This document shows positions 34,992-43,904 of a stretch of 64,000 nucleotides of DNA, piece after piece. Every line of letters begins with the position of its first letter. The first letter of the stretch is position 1. The notes beneath the pieces were generated by a model. That model saw only the letters and a program-made list of their open reading frames with translations. It was not told the origin of the DNA and searched no databases. This DNA comes from CAZXFA01 sp964640085 (GTDB lineage: Bacteria > Actinomycetota > UBA4738 > HRBIN12): assembly GCA_964640085.1 (NCBI GenBank), contig CAZXFA010000003.1, positions 68,256 through 132,255 on the forward strand, in the 5' to 3' direction. Position numbers and translations under genes: made by a program.

Positions 34992-36374
34992 TCAGCCCAG
35001 GCGCTGGAGGCCGTCGTAGGCCGCGTACTTGTAGGCCTCCGACAGCGTCGGCACGTTGAAGGTCGAGTGGATGAAGTAGTCGATCGTCCCGCCCGCGTGG
35101 AGCACCGCCTGCCCGATGTGGATCAGCTCGGCGGCGTCCTCGCCCAGGATGTGGACGCCGAGCAGCCGGCGATCGCCGCGTTCGAACACCAGCTTGACCA
35201 TGCCCTCGATGGACCCGGCGATCCGGGCGCGCGCGTTGGCCTCGAACCGCGAACGGCCGGAGACGACGTCGATCCCAGCCTCGCGCGCCGCCTGCTCGGT
35301 CATCCCGACCATCCCCACCTCCGGGACCGAGTAGACGCCGAAGGGCGGCAAGGGATCCACGGTCTCCTTGAATGGGATGTCGAACGCGTGACAGGCAGCC
35401 ACCCGTCCCTGCTCCATCGCCACCGAGGCGAGCCCCGGCGGGCCGATCACGTCGCCAGCGGCGTAGATGCCCTCGGCCGAGGTCCGGTAGGTCTCGTCGA
35501 CCGCGATCCGCCCCCGCTCGTCGGCGCGCACGCCCACTTCCTCCAGGCCCAGCGTCTCGGTGGTGCCGGCGCGTCCGGCGGCGAAGAGCACCGCGTCGGT
35601 CTCCAGCGCCTCACCGCCGGAGAGCGAGAGCGTGAGCGCGCCGTCCACGCGCTCGGTGCGCGTGACGCTCGTCCCGGTGAGGATCCGCATGTCCCGGCCC
35701 CGGAACACCTCGGCCAAGGCCTCGGAGATCTCGACGTCGGCGAGGGGAAGGACGTGGGATCCACGGTCGATCAGGGTGACCTCCGCACCGAGCGCGAGGA
35801 AGATCGACGCGTACTCGCAGCCCACGGCGCCGCCCCCGACCACCACGAACCGGGACGGGATCCGGCGGATCTCGAGGATCGACTCCGAGTCGTGCACGTC
35901 GGGGTCCTCGAACGGCACACCCGGCGGGTGGAACGGTCGGGAGCCGGTGGCGATCAGCACCACGTCGCCCTGGAGCGCGCGCTCGCCGTCGTCGGTGACC
36001 ACGCGGACGGTCCGGTCGGGCCCCAGACGCGCCTCCCCGTGCACCAGCTCGATCCCGTGCCGCTCGATGTTCTGGCTGACCGCCTGGACCGAGAGCTCCA
36101 CGACCTCGGCGGTCCGGGCCCGCATCCGCTCGAGCACCGTGTCGCGCGTGAGCTCCATCCCGAGCCCGTACAGGTCGCGGCGCCGGAACCCGGTCAGGTA
36201 CAGGGCCGCCTCCCGCAGCGTCTTGGTCGGGACGCCGGTCTTGCTCGCGGCCGAGCCCCCCGGGTCGCGGCGGCGGTCGACGATCGCCACGCGGTGGTCG
36301 AAGTACGCGGCCTGGGCCGCGGCCTTCTCGCCCGCGGGTCCCGCGCCGATCACGACGAGGTCGAACCGCTCCAT
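34992..36374 (-). CDS. sthA: Soluble pyridine nucleotide transhydrogenase-like flavoprotein
   Basis: 460-residue FAD/NAD(P)-linked oxidoreductase. The FAD motif is VVIGAGPAGEKAAAQAA, the NAD(P) motif VVVGGGAVGCEYASIFLALG, then GIYAAGDVIGPPGLASVAM and the C-terminal dimer domain with NVPTLSEAYKYAA. The redox-disulfide segment reads GGSAASKTGVPTKTLREA, without either cysteine of lipoamide dehydrogenases, and LYLTGF follows, as in SthA-type transhydrogenases. It probably transfers hydride between NADPH and NAD+. The ATG at 36372-36374 is used; an in-frame GTG lies 6 bases upstream. Confidence 0.88.
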   Translation of the reverse strand: MERFDLVVIGAGPAGEKAAAQAAYFDHRVAIVDRRRDPGGSAASKTGVPTKTLREAALYLTGFRRRDLYGLGMELTRDTVLERMRARTAEVVELSVQAVSQNIERHGIELVHGEARLGPDRTVRVVTDDGERALQGDVVLIATGSRPFHPPGVPFEDPDVHDSESILEIRRIPSRFVVVGGGAVGCEYASIFLALGAEVTLIDRGSHVLPLADVEISEALAEVFRGRDMRILTGTSVTRTERVDGALTLSLSGGEALETDAVLFAAGRAGTTETLGLEEVGVRADERGRIAVDETYRTSAEGIYAAGDVIGPPGLASVAMEQGRVAACHAFDIPFKETVDPLPPFGVYSVPEVGMVGMTEQAAREAGIDVVSGRSRFEANARARIAGSIEGMVKLVFERGDRRLLGVHILGEDAAELIHIGQAVLHAGGTIDYFIHSTFNVPTLSEAYKYAAYDGLQRLG

Positions 36375-36485
36375 GGTCACGGTGGGACAGGCTACGACGC
36401 CGGGGTCACGGTCGCCCCGCCGAACGGGTTTCGGAGGCCCACGCGTCGGGGAGGTATCCGACGAGAGGGCCGGAAGGAGGACGCC

Positions 36486-36731
36486 GTGCCGAGATCGCAG
36501 ATCAAGGACGAGGAGCGGTACCGCAAGCTCCGCCAGCAGGGAGAGAGCAAGGAGAAGGCGGCCAGGATCGCCAACACGCCCCGGACGCAGGCCGGGAAGC
36601 GCGGGGGCTCGTCGCCGCCGTACGAGGAGTGGTCGAAGGACGAGCTCTACCAGCGGGCGAAGGAGATCGGCATCGAGGGGCGTTCGGACATGAGCAAGCG
36701 GGAGCTCATCTCGGCGATGCGCAACCACTGA
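36486..36731 (+). CDS. Small Rho-N/SAP-like protein (DUF7218 type)
   Basis: 81-residue hydrophilic protein. The N-terminal part is Lys/Arg/Gln-rich (KEKAARIANTP); the C-terminal part EEWSKDELYQRAKEIGIEG then SDMSKRELISAMR is a Rho-termination-factor N-terminal/SAP-like helix-extended-loop-helix, expected to bind nucleic acid. GTG start supported by AGGAGG about 5 bases upstream. Such short proteins are widespread in Actinobacteria, with a proposed stress or chromatin role that is unproven. Confidence 0.8.
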   Translation: MPRSQIKDEERYRKLRQQGESKEKAARIANTPRTQAGKRGGSSPPYEEWSKDELYQRAKEIGIEGRSDMSKRELISAMRNH

Positions 36732-36738
36732 GCATCGA

Positions 36739-36777
36739 GGTCCTGATCGTGCCGCCGCGGCGGCCGCGATCAGGACC
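36739..36777. terminator. Bidirectional hairpin between convergent genes
   Basis: GGTCCTGATCG (36739-36749) pairs perfectly with CGATCAGGACC (36767-36777); the 17-base loop itself contains the palindrome GCCGCCGCGGCGGC. The right arm overlaps the stop codon of the HD-GYP/LuxR gene. Confidence 0.6.
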
Positions 36778-38308
36778 GTAGGAGCCCGTGCTCCATCGCG
36801 AACATCGCGGCCCCGGCCCGCGTGGAGACGCCGATCTTGGCGTACGCGTGCTGCACGTGATGCTCGGCCGTCCGCCGGGAGATGAACAGGGCCTCGGCGA
36901 TCGCCTTGTTCGACAGGCCCCTGGCCACCAAGCGGAGCACCTCGACCTCGCGGTCGGAGAGGCCCGCGGGCCACGCGGCCCGGGCGGGGGCCGACCGACC
37001 CGCCGCCTCCAGGATCGCGCGGGCGCACTCCGGGTCCAGGCGACCGGCCTTCGCCTCGGCGGTCACCAGCTCGGCGGCCTCCGCGGGATCGTGGGCGGGC
37101 CGGTGCGGACGGGCCTCCGTCAGCGCGTGGAACACGTCCGCCGCCGCCAGCAGGCGGGACTCCGCCGGGACCTCGACGGCCGAGGCTCCGTGGTGGTACC
37201 CGGACCCGTCCTGACGTTCGTGGTGCATCCCGGCGATCCGCGCCAGCGGCCGCAACGCCTCCGAGCGCGAGAGGACGCGTTCGGTGTGGTACGGATGCAG
37301 CCGGATCTCTTCCCATTCCCGGGTGGTGGGCGCCCCCGGCTTCTCCCACACGCCCGCCCCCACCGCGGTCCGGCCGAGGTCGTGCAGCAGGGCCGCCAAC
37401 CGGACCGCCCGCGGATCGGGGAGCCCCACGCGTCCGGCGGCCGCCGTCGCGAGCCCCGCCACCCCCGACGAGTGCCCGAGGGTGAACGTGGTCTTCAGGT
37501 CCACCATGTCGGCGAAGGCCTCGGCCACGGTGTCCAGGAGGTCGTCGGGGACCCGCAACACCGGTTCGGGCTCGGCCGCCAGGACCGCGACCCACGGGTC
37601 CTCCTCCTCGAGCCGCCCCAGCGTCGAGGGCCCGACGTCGCGGAACGCCTCCGCCACCGCGGGGTCGAACCATCCGCCCGAGCGACGCTCGATCATCGCG
37701 AGCGCGGCCTCCGGGCCGCCGAGACGGTGGAAGATGACCGCCTGCGTCGCCGGCTCGGCGATCCGGGCGGGCAGCGCGACGTCCTCGCCCCGCAGGCCCT
37801 GGGGCGCTCCCTTCCCGTCCCAGCGCTCGAGGCTCTCGTCCAGCGCCCGGCGGACCCCTTCGCCGAACCCCAGGCGCCTGGCCATCCCGCTCGCCACCTC
37901 GCACACGGCCCGCGCGATCGTCCGGTCGGCCTCCTTCCCCGTCATCGCCGCTCGGACGACGTATCGGGGGCGACCGAGGCCGGCGCCCCGGCCGGTGAGC
38001 CGCATCAACCCGAACAGCTCCCCGGGACGGCTCACGTCGGTCCGCTCGGCGACCACCCGCATCCCCAGGTCGTCGGGACCGAACCAGTACGACTCCTCGT
38101 GCGAGGTCGCGGTGCATCCGAGGTGCTTAAGGAGCGTCGTGTAGAAGACGTCGGCGACCTCGGGCTCGGGCAGGTCGATCCCCCTGGCTATCTCGGTGGC
38201 CACGACCGTTGCCCGGATCGCCTTCTCCGGCGGCTGACCCATCGCCAGATCGGTCGTGAGGGATAGGGCCGCCAGAAGGTCGGCCAGGCGGAGCTCTCTT
38301 CCGGCCAC
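36770..38308 (-). CDS. HD-GYP-like phosphohydrolase fused to a LuxR-type DNA-binding domain
   Basis: 512-residue regulator. The central/C-terminal HD domain has LLHDLGRTAVG, LHPYHTERVL and MHHERQDGSGYHHG, where the GYP signature is GYH. The last 65 residues are a LuxR/FixJ helix-turn-helix (LSDREVEVLRLVARGLSNKA, then FISRRTAEHHVQHAYAKIGV). The N-terminal 200 residues look like a second, degenerate HD-type helical domain. It may sense or degrade a cyclic nucleotide and regulate transcription. It is divergent from the MFS gene, which is a plausible target. Confidence 0.88.
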   Translation of the reverse strand: MAGRELRLADLLAALSLTTDLAMGQPPEKAIRATVVATEIARGIDLPEPEVADVFYTTLLKHLGCTATSHEESYWFGPDDLGMRVVAERTDVSRPGELFGLMRLTGRGAGLGRPRYVVRAAMTGKEADRTIARAVCEVASGMARRLGFGEGVRRALDESLERWDGKGAPQGLRGEDVALPARIAEPATQAVIFHRLGGPEAALAMIERRSGGWFDPAVAEAFRDVGPSTLGRLEEEDPWVAVLAAEPEPVLRVPDDLLDTVAEAFADMVDLKTTFTLGHSSGVAGLATAAAGRVGLPDPRAVRLAALLHDLGRTAVGAGVWEKPGAPTTREWEEIRLHPYHTERVLSRSEALRPLARIAGMHHERQDGSGYHHGASAVEVPAESRLLAAADVFHALTEARPHRPAHDPAEAAELVTAEAKAGRLDPECARAILEAAGRSAPARAAWPAGLSDREVEVLRLVARGLSNKAIAEALFISRRTAEHHVQHAYAKIGVSTRAGAAMFAMEHGLLRS

Positions 38309-38441
38309 GACGCCTCCCCGGTCCGGATGGCCAAGGATAGGCGGGCTCGGCGCTCCCAGCCGAAAGGATGGGCAGTCCTACCGATGCTCGCTCGGACCTC
38401 ACCCGGGCATCCTCCGGGGGACGAGCGAGGAGGAAAGGGAC

Positions 38442-39653
38442 ATGGCCAGGACCCTGAGCATCGATCCCGGTGCCGCAGATCCGAGGACCAAGGCACCGGT
38501 CGCGAGGCCGGCGCTGTTCACGCCGGCGTTCCTGACGGTCGCGCTGGCGGAGCTCGCGTACTTCACGGCCGACGGGGTCCTGCTCCCGGCCCTGCCCCGC
38601 TTCGTCGAGGGCCCGCTCGGTGGGGGGAACGTGGCGGTGGGCGTGGTGATCGGCGCCTTCAGCATCTCGGCGTTCTTCCTGCGACCCTGGGCCGGCGCGA
38701 CCTCCGACCGCCGCGGACGGAGGCTGATGATGGTGGCCGGGGCCTCGCTGTTCGCCGTGTCGGTGGCCGGGTACCTCGTCGCCACCTCGGTCTCGGTGCT
38801 GGTCGGCATGCGGCTGCTCACGGGGGTGGGCGAGGCGCTGTTCTTCGTCGGCGCGCTCAGCGCGAACGTCGACCTCGCGCCGCCCGAGCGGCGGGGCGAG
38901 GCGTTCAGCTTCGCTTCGCTCTCGATCTACCTAGGGATCGGCGCCGGGCCGTTCCTCGGCGAGGCCGTGATCGACCGCCTGGGGTTCCGGGCGGCATGGC
39001 TGGTCGCGGTCGGGCTGGCCGGGGTGGCCGTCGCGCTCGCGCTGCGGCTCCCCCCGATGCGGCCACAGGCGGGCGGTGACGCGGGGGAGCACCGGCTCGT
39101 CCACCGAGCCGGGCTGTTCCCGGGGCTGATCCTGCTGGCCGCGCTGTGGGGGATGGCCGGGTTCTTGGCGTTCGTCCCGCTCTACGCGCTCGACATCGGG
39201 ATGGGTGGCGCGAGCCTGGTCCTCGGCCTCTTCTCTGGCATCGTCGTGCTGATCCGCAGCGTCGGGGCGCGGATCCCGGACGTGCTGGGGGCCCCGCGGG
39301 CCACGCGGGCGGCGCTCGCCGTCTCGTCGGTGGGCCTGGCCACGATCGGGCTTTGGCGGTCGCCGAGCGGGCTGATCGCGGGGACGATCCTCCTCGGGAT
39401 CGGAGTCGGGCTGTTCACGCCGGCGCTGTTCTCGCTCGCGCTCGAAGGGGTCTCGCCGAGCGAGCGTGGAGCCGTGATGGGGACCGTGAGCGCCTTCATG
39501 GACGTCGCCTTCGGCCTGGGACCGGCCACACTGGGGTTCGTCGCGGCCGCCGTTGGTCGTGGTGGGACGTTCCTGGCCGGCGCGGCGGTGGCGGCGATGG
39601 GGCTCGTGCTGGTCGTCGGATCGAGGCTCGGCCGTCCGAGGACCGGGTCGTGA
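38442..39653 (+). CDS. Major facilitator superfamily transporter
   Basis: 403-residue 12-span MFS protein. Motif A between TM2 and TM3 is GATSDRRGRRLMMVAG, and GVGEALFFVGALSANVDLAPPERRGEA follows TM4 in the drug-efflux style. It is probably a proton-coupled exporter with unknown substrate. ATG at 38442 follows AGGAGGAAAGGG. It is divergently arranged with the HD-GYP/LuxR regulator across a 133-base gap. Confidence 0.9.
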   Translation: MARTLSIDPGAADPRTKAPVARPALFTPAFLTVALAELAYFTADGVLLPALPRFVEGPLGGGNVAVGVVIGAFSISAFFLRPWAGATSDRRGRRLMMVAGASLFAVSVAGYLVATSVSVLVGMRLLTGVGEALFFVGALSANVDLAPPERRGEAFSFASLSIYLGIGAGPFLGEAVIDRLGFRAAWLVAVGLAGVAVALALRLPPMRPQAGGDAGEHRLVHRAGLFPGLILLAALWGMAGFLAFVPLYALDIGMGGASLVLGLFSGIVVLIRSVGARIPDVLGAPRATRAALAVSSVGLATIGLWRSPSGLIAGTILLGIGVGLFTPALFSLALEGVSPSERGAVMGTVSAFMDVAFGLGPATLGFVAAAVGRGGTFLAGAAVAAMGLVLVVGSRLGRPRTGS

Positions 39654-39659
39654 GAGGGA

Positions 39660-40559
39660 TCAAGCGATCTCGAACGGGATCGTCCTTCGCCGGTCGCGCG
39701 TGTCGTCGATCAGCACCAGGGCGTATCGCCCCTCCGGCGGATCGGGGACCGTGAACCGGACCCGCTGATCCGGCAGGGTGGTCCCGAGCCGCAGGAGCTC
39801 GATCGGCCCGTCCCCGGCCGCGATCGTGGTGCCGTCGGGCAGCTCCAGCGCCAGGTTGTTGCCGAACGCGAACGCGAAGCCGCCCTCGTAGGAGCCCATG
39901 TTCGAGACGTCGAAGTCCAGCGTGAGCGCGAGGGAGCCCCGCTCGATCTGCTGGTGCGTCTCGGGGACGTCCGCCCGGAGCTCGCCACCGGTGAGCGCGA
40001 TCCCGAGCGCTCCCGCTCTCGTCTCCCCCTCGAGCTGCAGTGAGCGCGGCTCGAGGGTCACCGCCTCACCGGTCCCACCGAGCGGGATCACGGCCTGGTT
40101 GTTCTCCGCCAGGCCGATGGTCAGCACTGCGTCGTCGAACGTGAACACCTCGTCCACGTCGAACACGAACGCACCCGCGCCGGTCGCGAGCCCGGGGACG
40201 TTCGGTAGGTCCTGGTCGAACGACGGCTCGTAGAAAGCTCCGCCCGAGGCGAGCGAGGGGGTCCCGTCGAAGACCGCCGGGATGGACCCGAGGTTCTCGA
40301 ACATCGCCTCGATCGAGACGGTCCGTTCGGCAGGATCGAACGTGGCATCACCGACCGAGACGTGGAAGCCGGCGAACCAGAACTCACCGTCGACCGAGAC
40401 GCTGGTGGGGGTCGCGACCTCCGGCGTCGGGGTCGCGGTCGCGGTCGGGCCCGTCGCGCCGGTCCCCGCGGTGGGGCCCGCCGACGGCTCCTCGTCGCCT
40501 CCCGAGCAGGCCGCGAGGACGACGACCAGGACCGCGAAGACGAACCGCTTTCCAGGCAT
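39660..40559 (-). CDS. Putative lipoprotein of unknown function
   Basis: 299-residue protein with a clear lipoprotein signal (MPGKRFVFAVLVVVLAACSGG, Cys18) followed by a Thr/Pro/Ala-rich linker and beta-rich sequence resembling paired immunoglobulin-like extracellular domains (SIEAMFENLGSIPAVFDG; LTLDFDVSNMGSYEGGFAFA). ATG at 40557-40559 sets the signal peptide correctly; an in-frame start 25 codons upstream would bury it. Tail-to-tail with the MFS gene (6 bases). I do not recognise a named family. Confidence 0.8.
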   Translation of the reverse strand: MPGKRFVFAVLVVVLAACSGGDEEPSAGPTAGTGATGPTATATPTPEVATPTSVSVDGEFWFAGFHVSVGDATFDPAERTVSIEAMFENLGSIPAVFDGTPSLASGGAFYEPSFDQDLPNVPGLATGAGAFVFDVDEVFTFDDAVLTIGLAENNQAVIPLGGTGEAVTLEPRSLQLEGETRAGALGIALTGGELRADVPETHQQIERGSLALTLDFDVSNMGSYEGGFAFAFGNNLALELPDGTTIAAGDGPIELLRLGTTLPDQRVRFTVPDPPEGRYALVLIDDTRDRRRTIPFEIA

Positions 40560-40710
40560 CGCCCTCCGTTCGTCGGGCCGCGTCGCGCTCACCACCTGGA
40601 AAGCATCCTCGCTGGTGCGCGACGATCGGGTCAAATGGGATCGACGATCGAGTCAGGCAGTGAGATCGGCGTGACGTGGTCGGGCGTGACCTCGGCGGTC
40701 ACCGCCGGTG

Positions 40711-41862
40711 TCAGCGGCCGATGGTCCGAAGGCCCTCGACGAGCGAGTCGACATCGCTCGCGTCGTTGTACAGGTGGAGCGAGACGCGCAGGTGCTCCCC
40801 TCTGCCGCTGCAGACGATCCGGTGCTGCTCGGCGAGGATCCGCTGGGCGTCCCGGACATCGGAGGTCGGATGGCGCAGGGCCACGATGTGGTTGCTCGAC
40901 GCGGGATCGACGAGCGATCGGAACGGCGACCATCCGAGGCGCTCGGTGCCTTCGATCAGCCGGCCGGCGAGTGCCCTGGCGTGGTCGGCGATCCGTTCGA
41001 TCCCGCAGGCCCGGAGGAGCTCGATCGAGGTCTGGAGCCCGATCGCAGACATGTAGGAGATCGTCGAGAGCTCGAACCGGCGGGCGTCCGAGGCGAGCGA
41101 CAATCTCGTCGGATCGAACGCGAAGGCGTCCTCGGTCCCCTTCCAGCCGATGAGCCGTGGCAGCTCGGCGACGAGGTCGGGCGCCAGCGCCAGCAGCGCC
41201 ACCCCGCCGTGCGACGACAGCCACTTGTAGCCGCTGCTCACCACCGCATCCGCCGACCACGCCCGCACGCTCACGGGGCCGGCCCCGGCGAGTTGCGTCG
41301 CGTCGACGATCACCCGACATCCCACGTCCTTCGCCCGGGCGGTCACGGCCGGCACGTCGATCGAGGTGCCGGTCGCGTACTGCACGGCGCCCACGCACAC
41401 GGCCTTCGTCGAACGATCGATCGTCCGGACGAGCTCCTCCGTGAGGTCGGCGTTTGGCATGTCCTCGACCCAGGCGATCGGCGTGCCCCGGCGCTCGCGT
41501 TCGGCGAGCCAGGGGTACGTCACGCTCGGGAAGTCCGAGGAGACGAGGACGACGGAGCCATCGATCGGCTCGAGCATCGCCGCGACCTGTCCGAGCGCCT
41601 CGCTCGCCCCTCCGGTGATCGCGATCGACGACGTGGGAGCGTCGAGGAGCTCGGCCGCCGCCGCCCGGAGGTCGTCGAGGAGGTGCGCCTCGTCGTCGTC
41701 CGACAACCGGAGGTTGCCGTGCTGCCCGACCTCGCGCAGGAACGCCACCATCGCGTCGACCGCCTGCGTCGGGACGAGCCCGAGCGACGCCTGGTTCAGG
41801 TACGTGCACCCCTCGAGGGCCCGGTAGTCCGAGCGCGGGACGAGCGCGGCCTGGGTCCCCAT
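40711..41862 (-). CDS. Class V aminotransferase / cysteine desulfurase-like PLP enzyme
   Basis: 383-residue fold-type I PLP enzyme. Key segments are GCTYLNQASLGLVP near the N-terminus, AITGGASEALGQVA, VIVDATQLAGAGPVSVRAW (PLP-binding Asp) and VVSSGYKWLSSHGGVALLAL, whose Lys should hold PLP. The pattern fits class V enzymes (isopenicillin-N-epimerase-like/selenocysteine lyase-like) rather than housekeeping IscS. ATG at 41860-41862 is used; GTG/ATG codons lie further upstream. Divergent from the ArsR-type gene. Confidence 0.85.
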   Translation of the reverse strand: MGTQAALVPRSDYRALEGCTYLNQASLGLVPTQAVDAMVAFLREVGQHGNLRLSDDDEAHLLDDLRAAAAELLDAPTSSIAITGGASEALGQVAAMLEPIDGSVVLVSSDFPSVTYPWLAERERRGTPIAWVEDMPNADLTEELVRTIDRSTKAVCVGAVQYATGTSIDVPAVTARAKDVGCRVIVDATQLAGAGPVSVRAWSADAVVSSGYKWLSSHGGVALLALAPDLVAELPRLIGWKGTEDAFAFDPTRLSLASDARRFELSTISYMSAIGLQTSIELLRACGIERIADHARALAGRLIEGTERLGWSPFRSLVDPASSNHIVALRHPTSDVRDAQRILAEQHRIVCSGRGEHLRVSLHLYNDASDVDSLVEGLRTIGR

Positions 41863-42009
41863 CACCTGGTGTCGTAGCACGGATCGCGGCCGCATGAGGT
41901 TGGGGGTCGACGCGGGCACGCTCACGCCGGGAGCCGGCTCGGCGGACGGGGTCGGCGGGGGCAACAAGAGTCCACTTGAAAACGAGGTTGTCGGTGAGAA
42001 CTTGGGTCC

Positions 42010-42613
42010 ATGATCGACCTGGCGGTGATCGAGGACCCGGCTGCGGCCGAAGCGTCCCTGGACCCCATCCGGACCCGGCTCCTGGCCGAGCTCGCCGAGC
42101 CGGCCTCCGCCACGACGGTGGCCGCCCGTGTGGGCCTCCCCCGTCAGAAGGTGAACTACCACCTCCCGAACGCTGGAACGGCACGGGCTCGTCGAGCTCG
42201 TCGAAGAGCGGCGCAAGGGAAACGTGGTCGAGCGCCTCCTCCGGGCGACCGCGTTCTCCTACGTGATCTCCCCCGCGGCGCTCTCGGCGTTGCAGCCCGA
42301 TCCGGCGAGGACAACCGACCGGCTCTCGGCGCGCTGGCTGATCGCGCTCGCGGCCAGGCTCGTCCGCGAGGTCGGCGAACTCCTCGCCGGCGCCACGGGT
42401 GCGCGCAGGCGCCTCGCGACCTTCGGCATGGACGGCGAGATCCGGTTCGCCTCGGCGGCCGACCGCGCCGCGTTCGCGGAGGAACTCACTGCGGCCGTCA
42501 CGCGACTGATCGGCAAGTATCACGATGAGCATGCGAGGGGTGGGCGCGACCACCGGGTGATCGTGGCCGTGCACCCGAGCGTGAAGCCCGAGGAGGACCG
42601 GCCTGAACGCTGA
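42010..42613 (+). pseudogene. ArsR-type HTH regulator interrupted by a +1 frameshift
   Basis: The first frame (42010 on) encodes a winged-helix regulator (LAELAEPASATTVAARVGLP, then RQKVNYHL) and then loses sense after base 42164. Removing one C from the CCC at 42165-42167 restores a continuous product (HLRTLERHGLVELVEERRKG and NVVERLLRATAFSYVISP) that runs to the stop at 42611-42613, about 200 residues. It is either a sequencing/assembly error in a C-run or a recent inactivation. ArsR regulators are typically paired with AHSA1 proteins such as the next gene. Confidence 0.85.
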
Positions 42614-42638
42614 GCCGGCGAGGAGGAAGGAGCGGACG

Positions 42639-43388
42639 ATGGGCAAGGCGTTCGAGCTAGAGCACCGCATCGACGTCGAAGCGACCGCAGAGGAGGTCTG
42701 GGAGGCGATCGCGACGGGCCCCGGGGTCGACGCATGGTTCATGGGGCGCAACGAGATCGAGCCGCACCAGGGCGGCAGGGTCCGCATGACGCTGCGGGGG
42801 GAGACGGACGAGGCGACAGTGACGGCCTGGGAACCGCCGACGCGGTTCGCGAGCCGAACGCCGGAGGCAACGGACGGTGCGTTCCACGCGTTCGAGTACA
42901 TCGTCGAGGGCCGGCAGAAGGGCAGCACGGTCGTCCGATGGGTGCACAGCGGCTTCCTCGGCGAGAACTGGGAGCAGGAGTACGAGGGCCTCTCCGAGGG
43001 CGACCCGATGTACTTCGACAAGCTGCGCGTGTACCTCACCTACTTCCGCGGCCGGACGGCGACGCCGGTGAGCGCGTTCGGACCGGTCGTGCCGGACCGG
43101 GACGAGGCATGGCGCACGTACCGGCGCGGTCTCGGCCTCGAGGGCCCGGTCGCGATGCACGACGTGGTGCACCTGACCCCGGCGGGCCTGCCCGAGCTTC
43201 GCGGCGTGGTGGACTGGGTGTCGCGGGACTTCCTCGGCGTCCGCACCGACGATGGGATCTTCCGGTTCATGCACATCAGCGTGTTCGGCGGCCCCACCGG
43301 GGTCGGCCACCACGTCTTCGTCGACGGCCTCGATCAGGCGGAGACCGAGCGCGCCTGGGGCGAGTGGCTGAGCGGGCTCTTCTCGTAG
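42639..43388 (+). CDS. SRPBCC / AHSA1-domain protein
   Basis: 249-residue START-like protein. The N-terminal half is a classic AHSA1 domain (FELEHRIDVEATAEEVWEAI, GVDAWFMGRNEIEPHQGGRV, YFDKLRVYLTYFRGR). The C-terminal 100 residues look like a second, shorter START-like half. ATG at 42639 has AGGAGGAAGGAG upstream. It lies 25 bases after the ArsR-type gene and is probably co-transcribed. Ligand unknown. Confidence 0.87.
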   Translation: MGKAFELEHRIDVEATAEEVWEAIATGPGVDAWFMGRNEIEPHQGGRVRMTLRGETDEATVTAWEPPTRFASRTPEATDGAFHAFEYIVEGRQKGSTVVRWVHSGFLGENWEQEYEGLSEGDPMYFDKLRVYLTYFRGRTATPVSAFGPVVPDRDEAWRTYRRGLGLEGPVAMHDVVHLTPAGLPELRGVVDWVSRDFLGVRTDDGIFRFMHISVFGGPTGVGHHVFVDGLDQAETERAWGEWLSGLFS

Positions 43389-43458
43389 CGGCCGCGACCC
43401 TCGATCCGGTCGATCGGCGAGCCCGGCGAGCTCTGCCACGCCGCTAAGCTCCGAGCAG

Positions 43459-43890
43459 ATGACGGACGAGGAACAGCACGAGGGGAGTCCGGGGGCGCAC
43501 CCGGGCCTGGACGCGGCGGATGCCGGAGCGCTCATGTGCGGGGGCGAGATCGTCGTGCTGCATGTGCCGTTCCTCAAGGTCGTAGGTGGAGCCGGGAGCC
43601 GTCCCGCGCCGCGGTTCGCCGACCACGCTCACCACGACTGGGCCGAGTGGCGCCGGGAGTTCTGCCGGCGGTTCTGCCGGTGCTCGGAGGGCGTCGAGGT
43701 TCGACTGGAGGTCGGCCTGGGACCACCCGGCCCCGCCATCGTGGAGGCGGCGCGGCGGCTCCGGGCCGAGCTTGTGATCCTCAGCTGGGGCCGGTTCACC
43801 TCGGGGCGGGCCGAGACGGTCAAGACGGTGCTCGGGAGCTCCCCGGTTCCGATGTTGGTCGTGCGGGCGGACCCTCGCCACGCCGATTGA
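43459..43890 (+). CDS. UspA-like protein with missing N-terminal strand
   Basis: 143-residue product whose C-terminal part is a universal-stress-protein fold (AIVEAARRLRAELVILSWGR, then a VLGSSPVPMLVVRAD ending). The start of a normal UspA (first strand and ATP-binding D) is not seen; the N-terminus is a short acidic/Gly-rich stretch leading to GGEIVVLHVPFLKVVG. It may be a truncated or divergent Usp. It ends 14 bases before the archaeal-type GAPDH ATG. Confidence 0.65.
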   Translation: MTDEEQHEGSPGAHPGLDAADAGALMCGGEIVVLHVPFLKVVGGAGSRPAPRFADHAHHDWAEWRREFCRRFCRCSEGVEVRLEVGLGPPGPAIVEAARRLRAELVILSWGRFTSGRAETVKTVLGSSPVPMLVVRADPRHAD

Positions 43891-43904
43891 GAGGAGTGAT
43901 GGTC

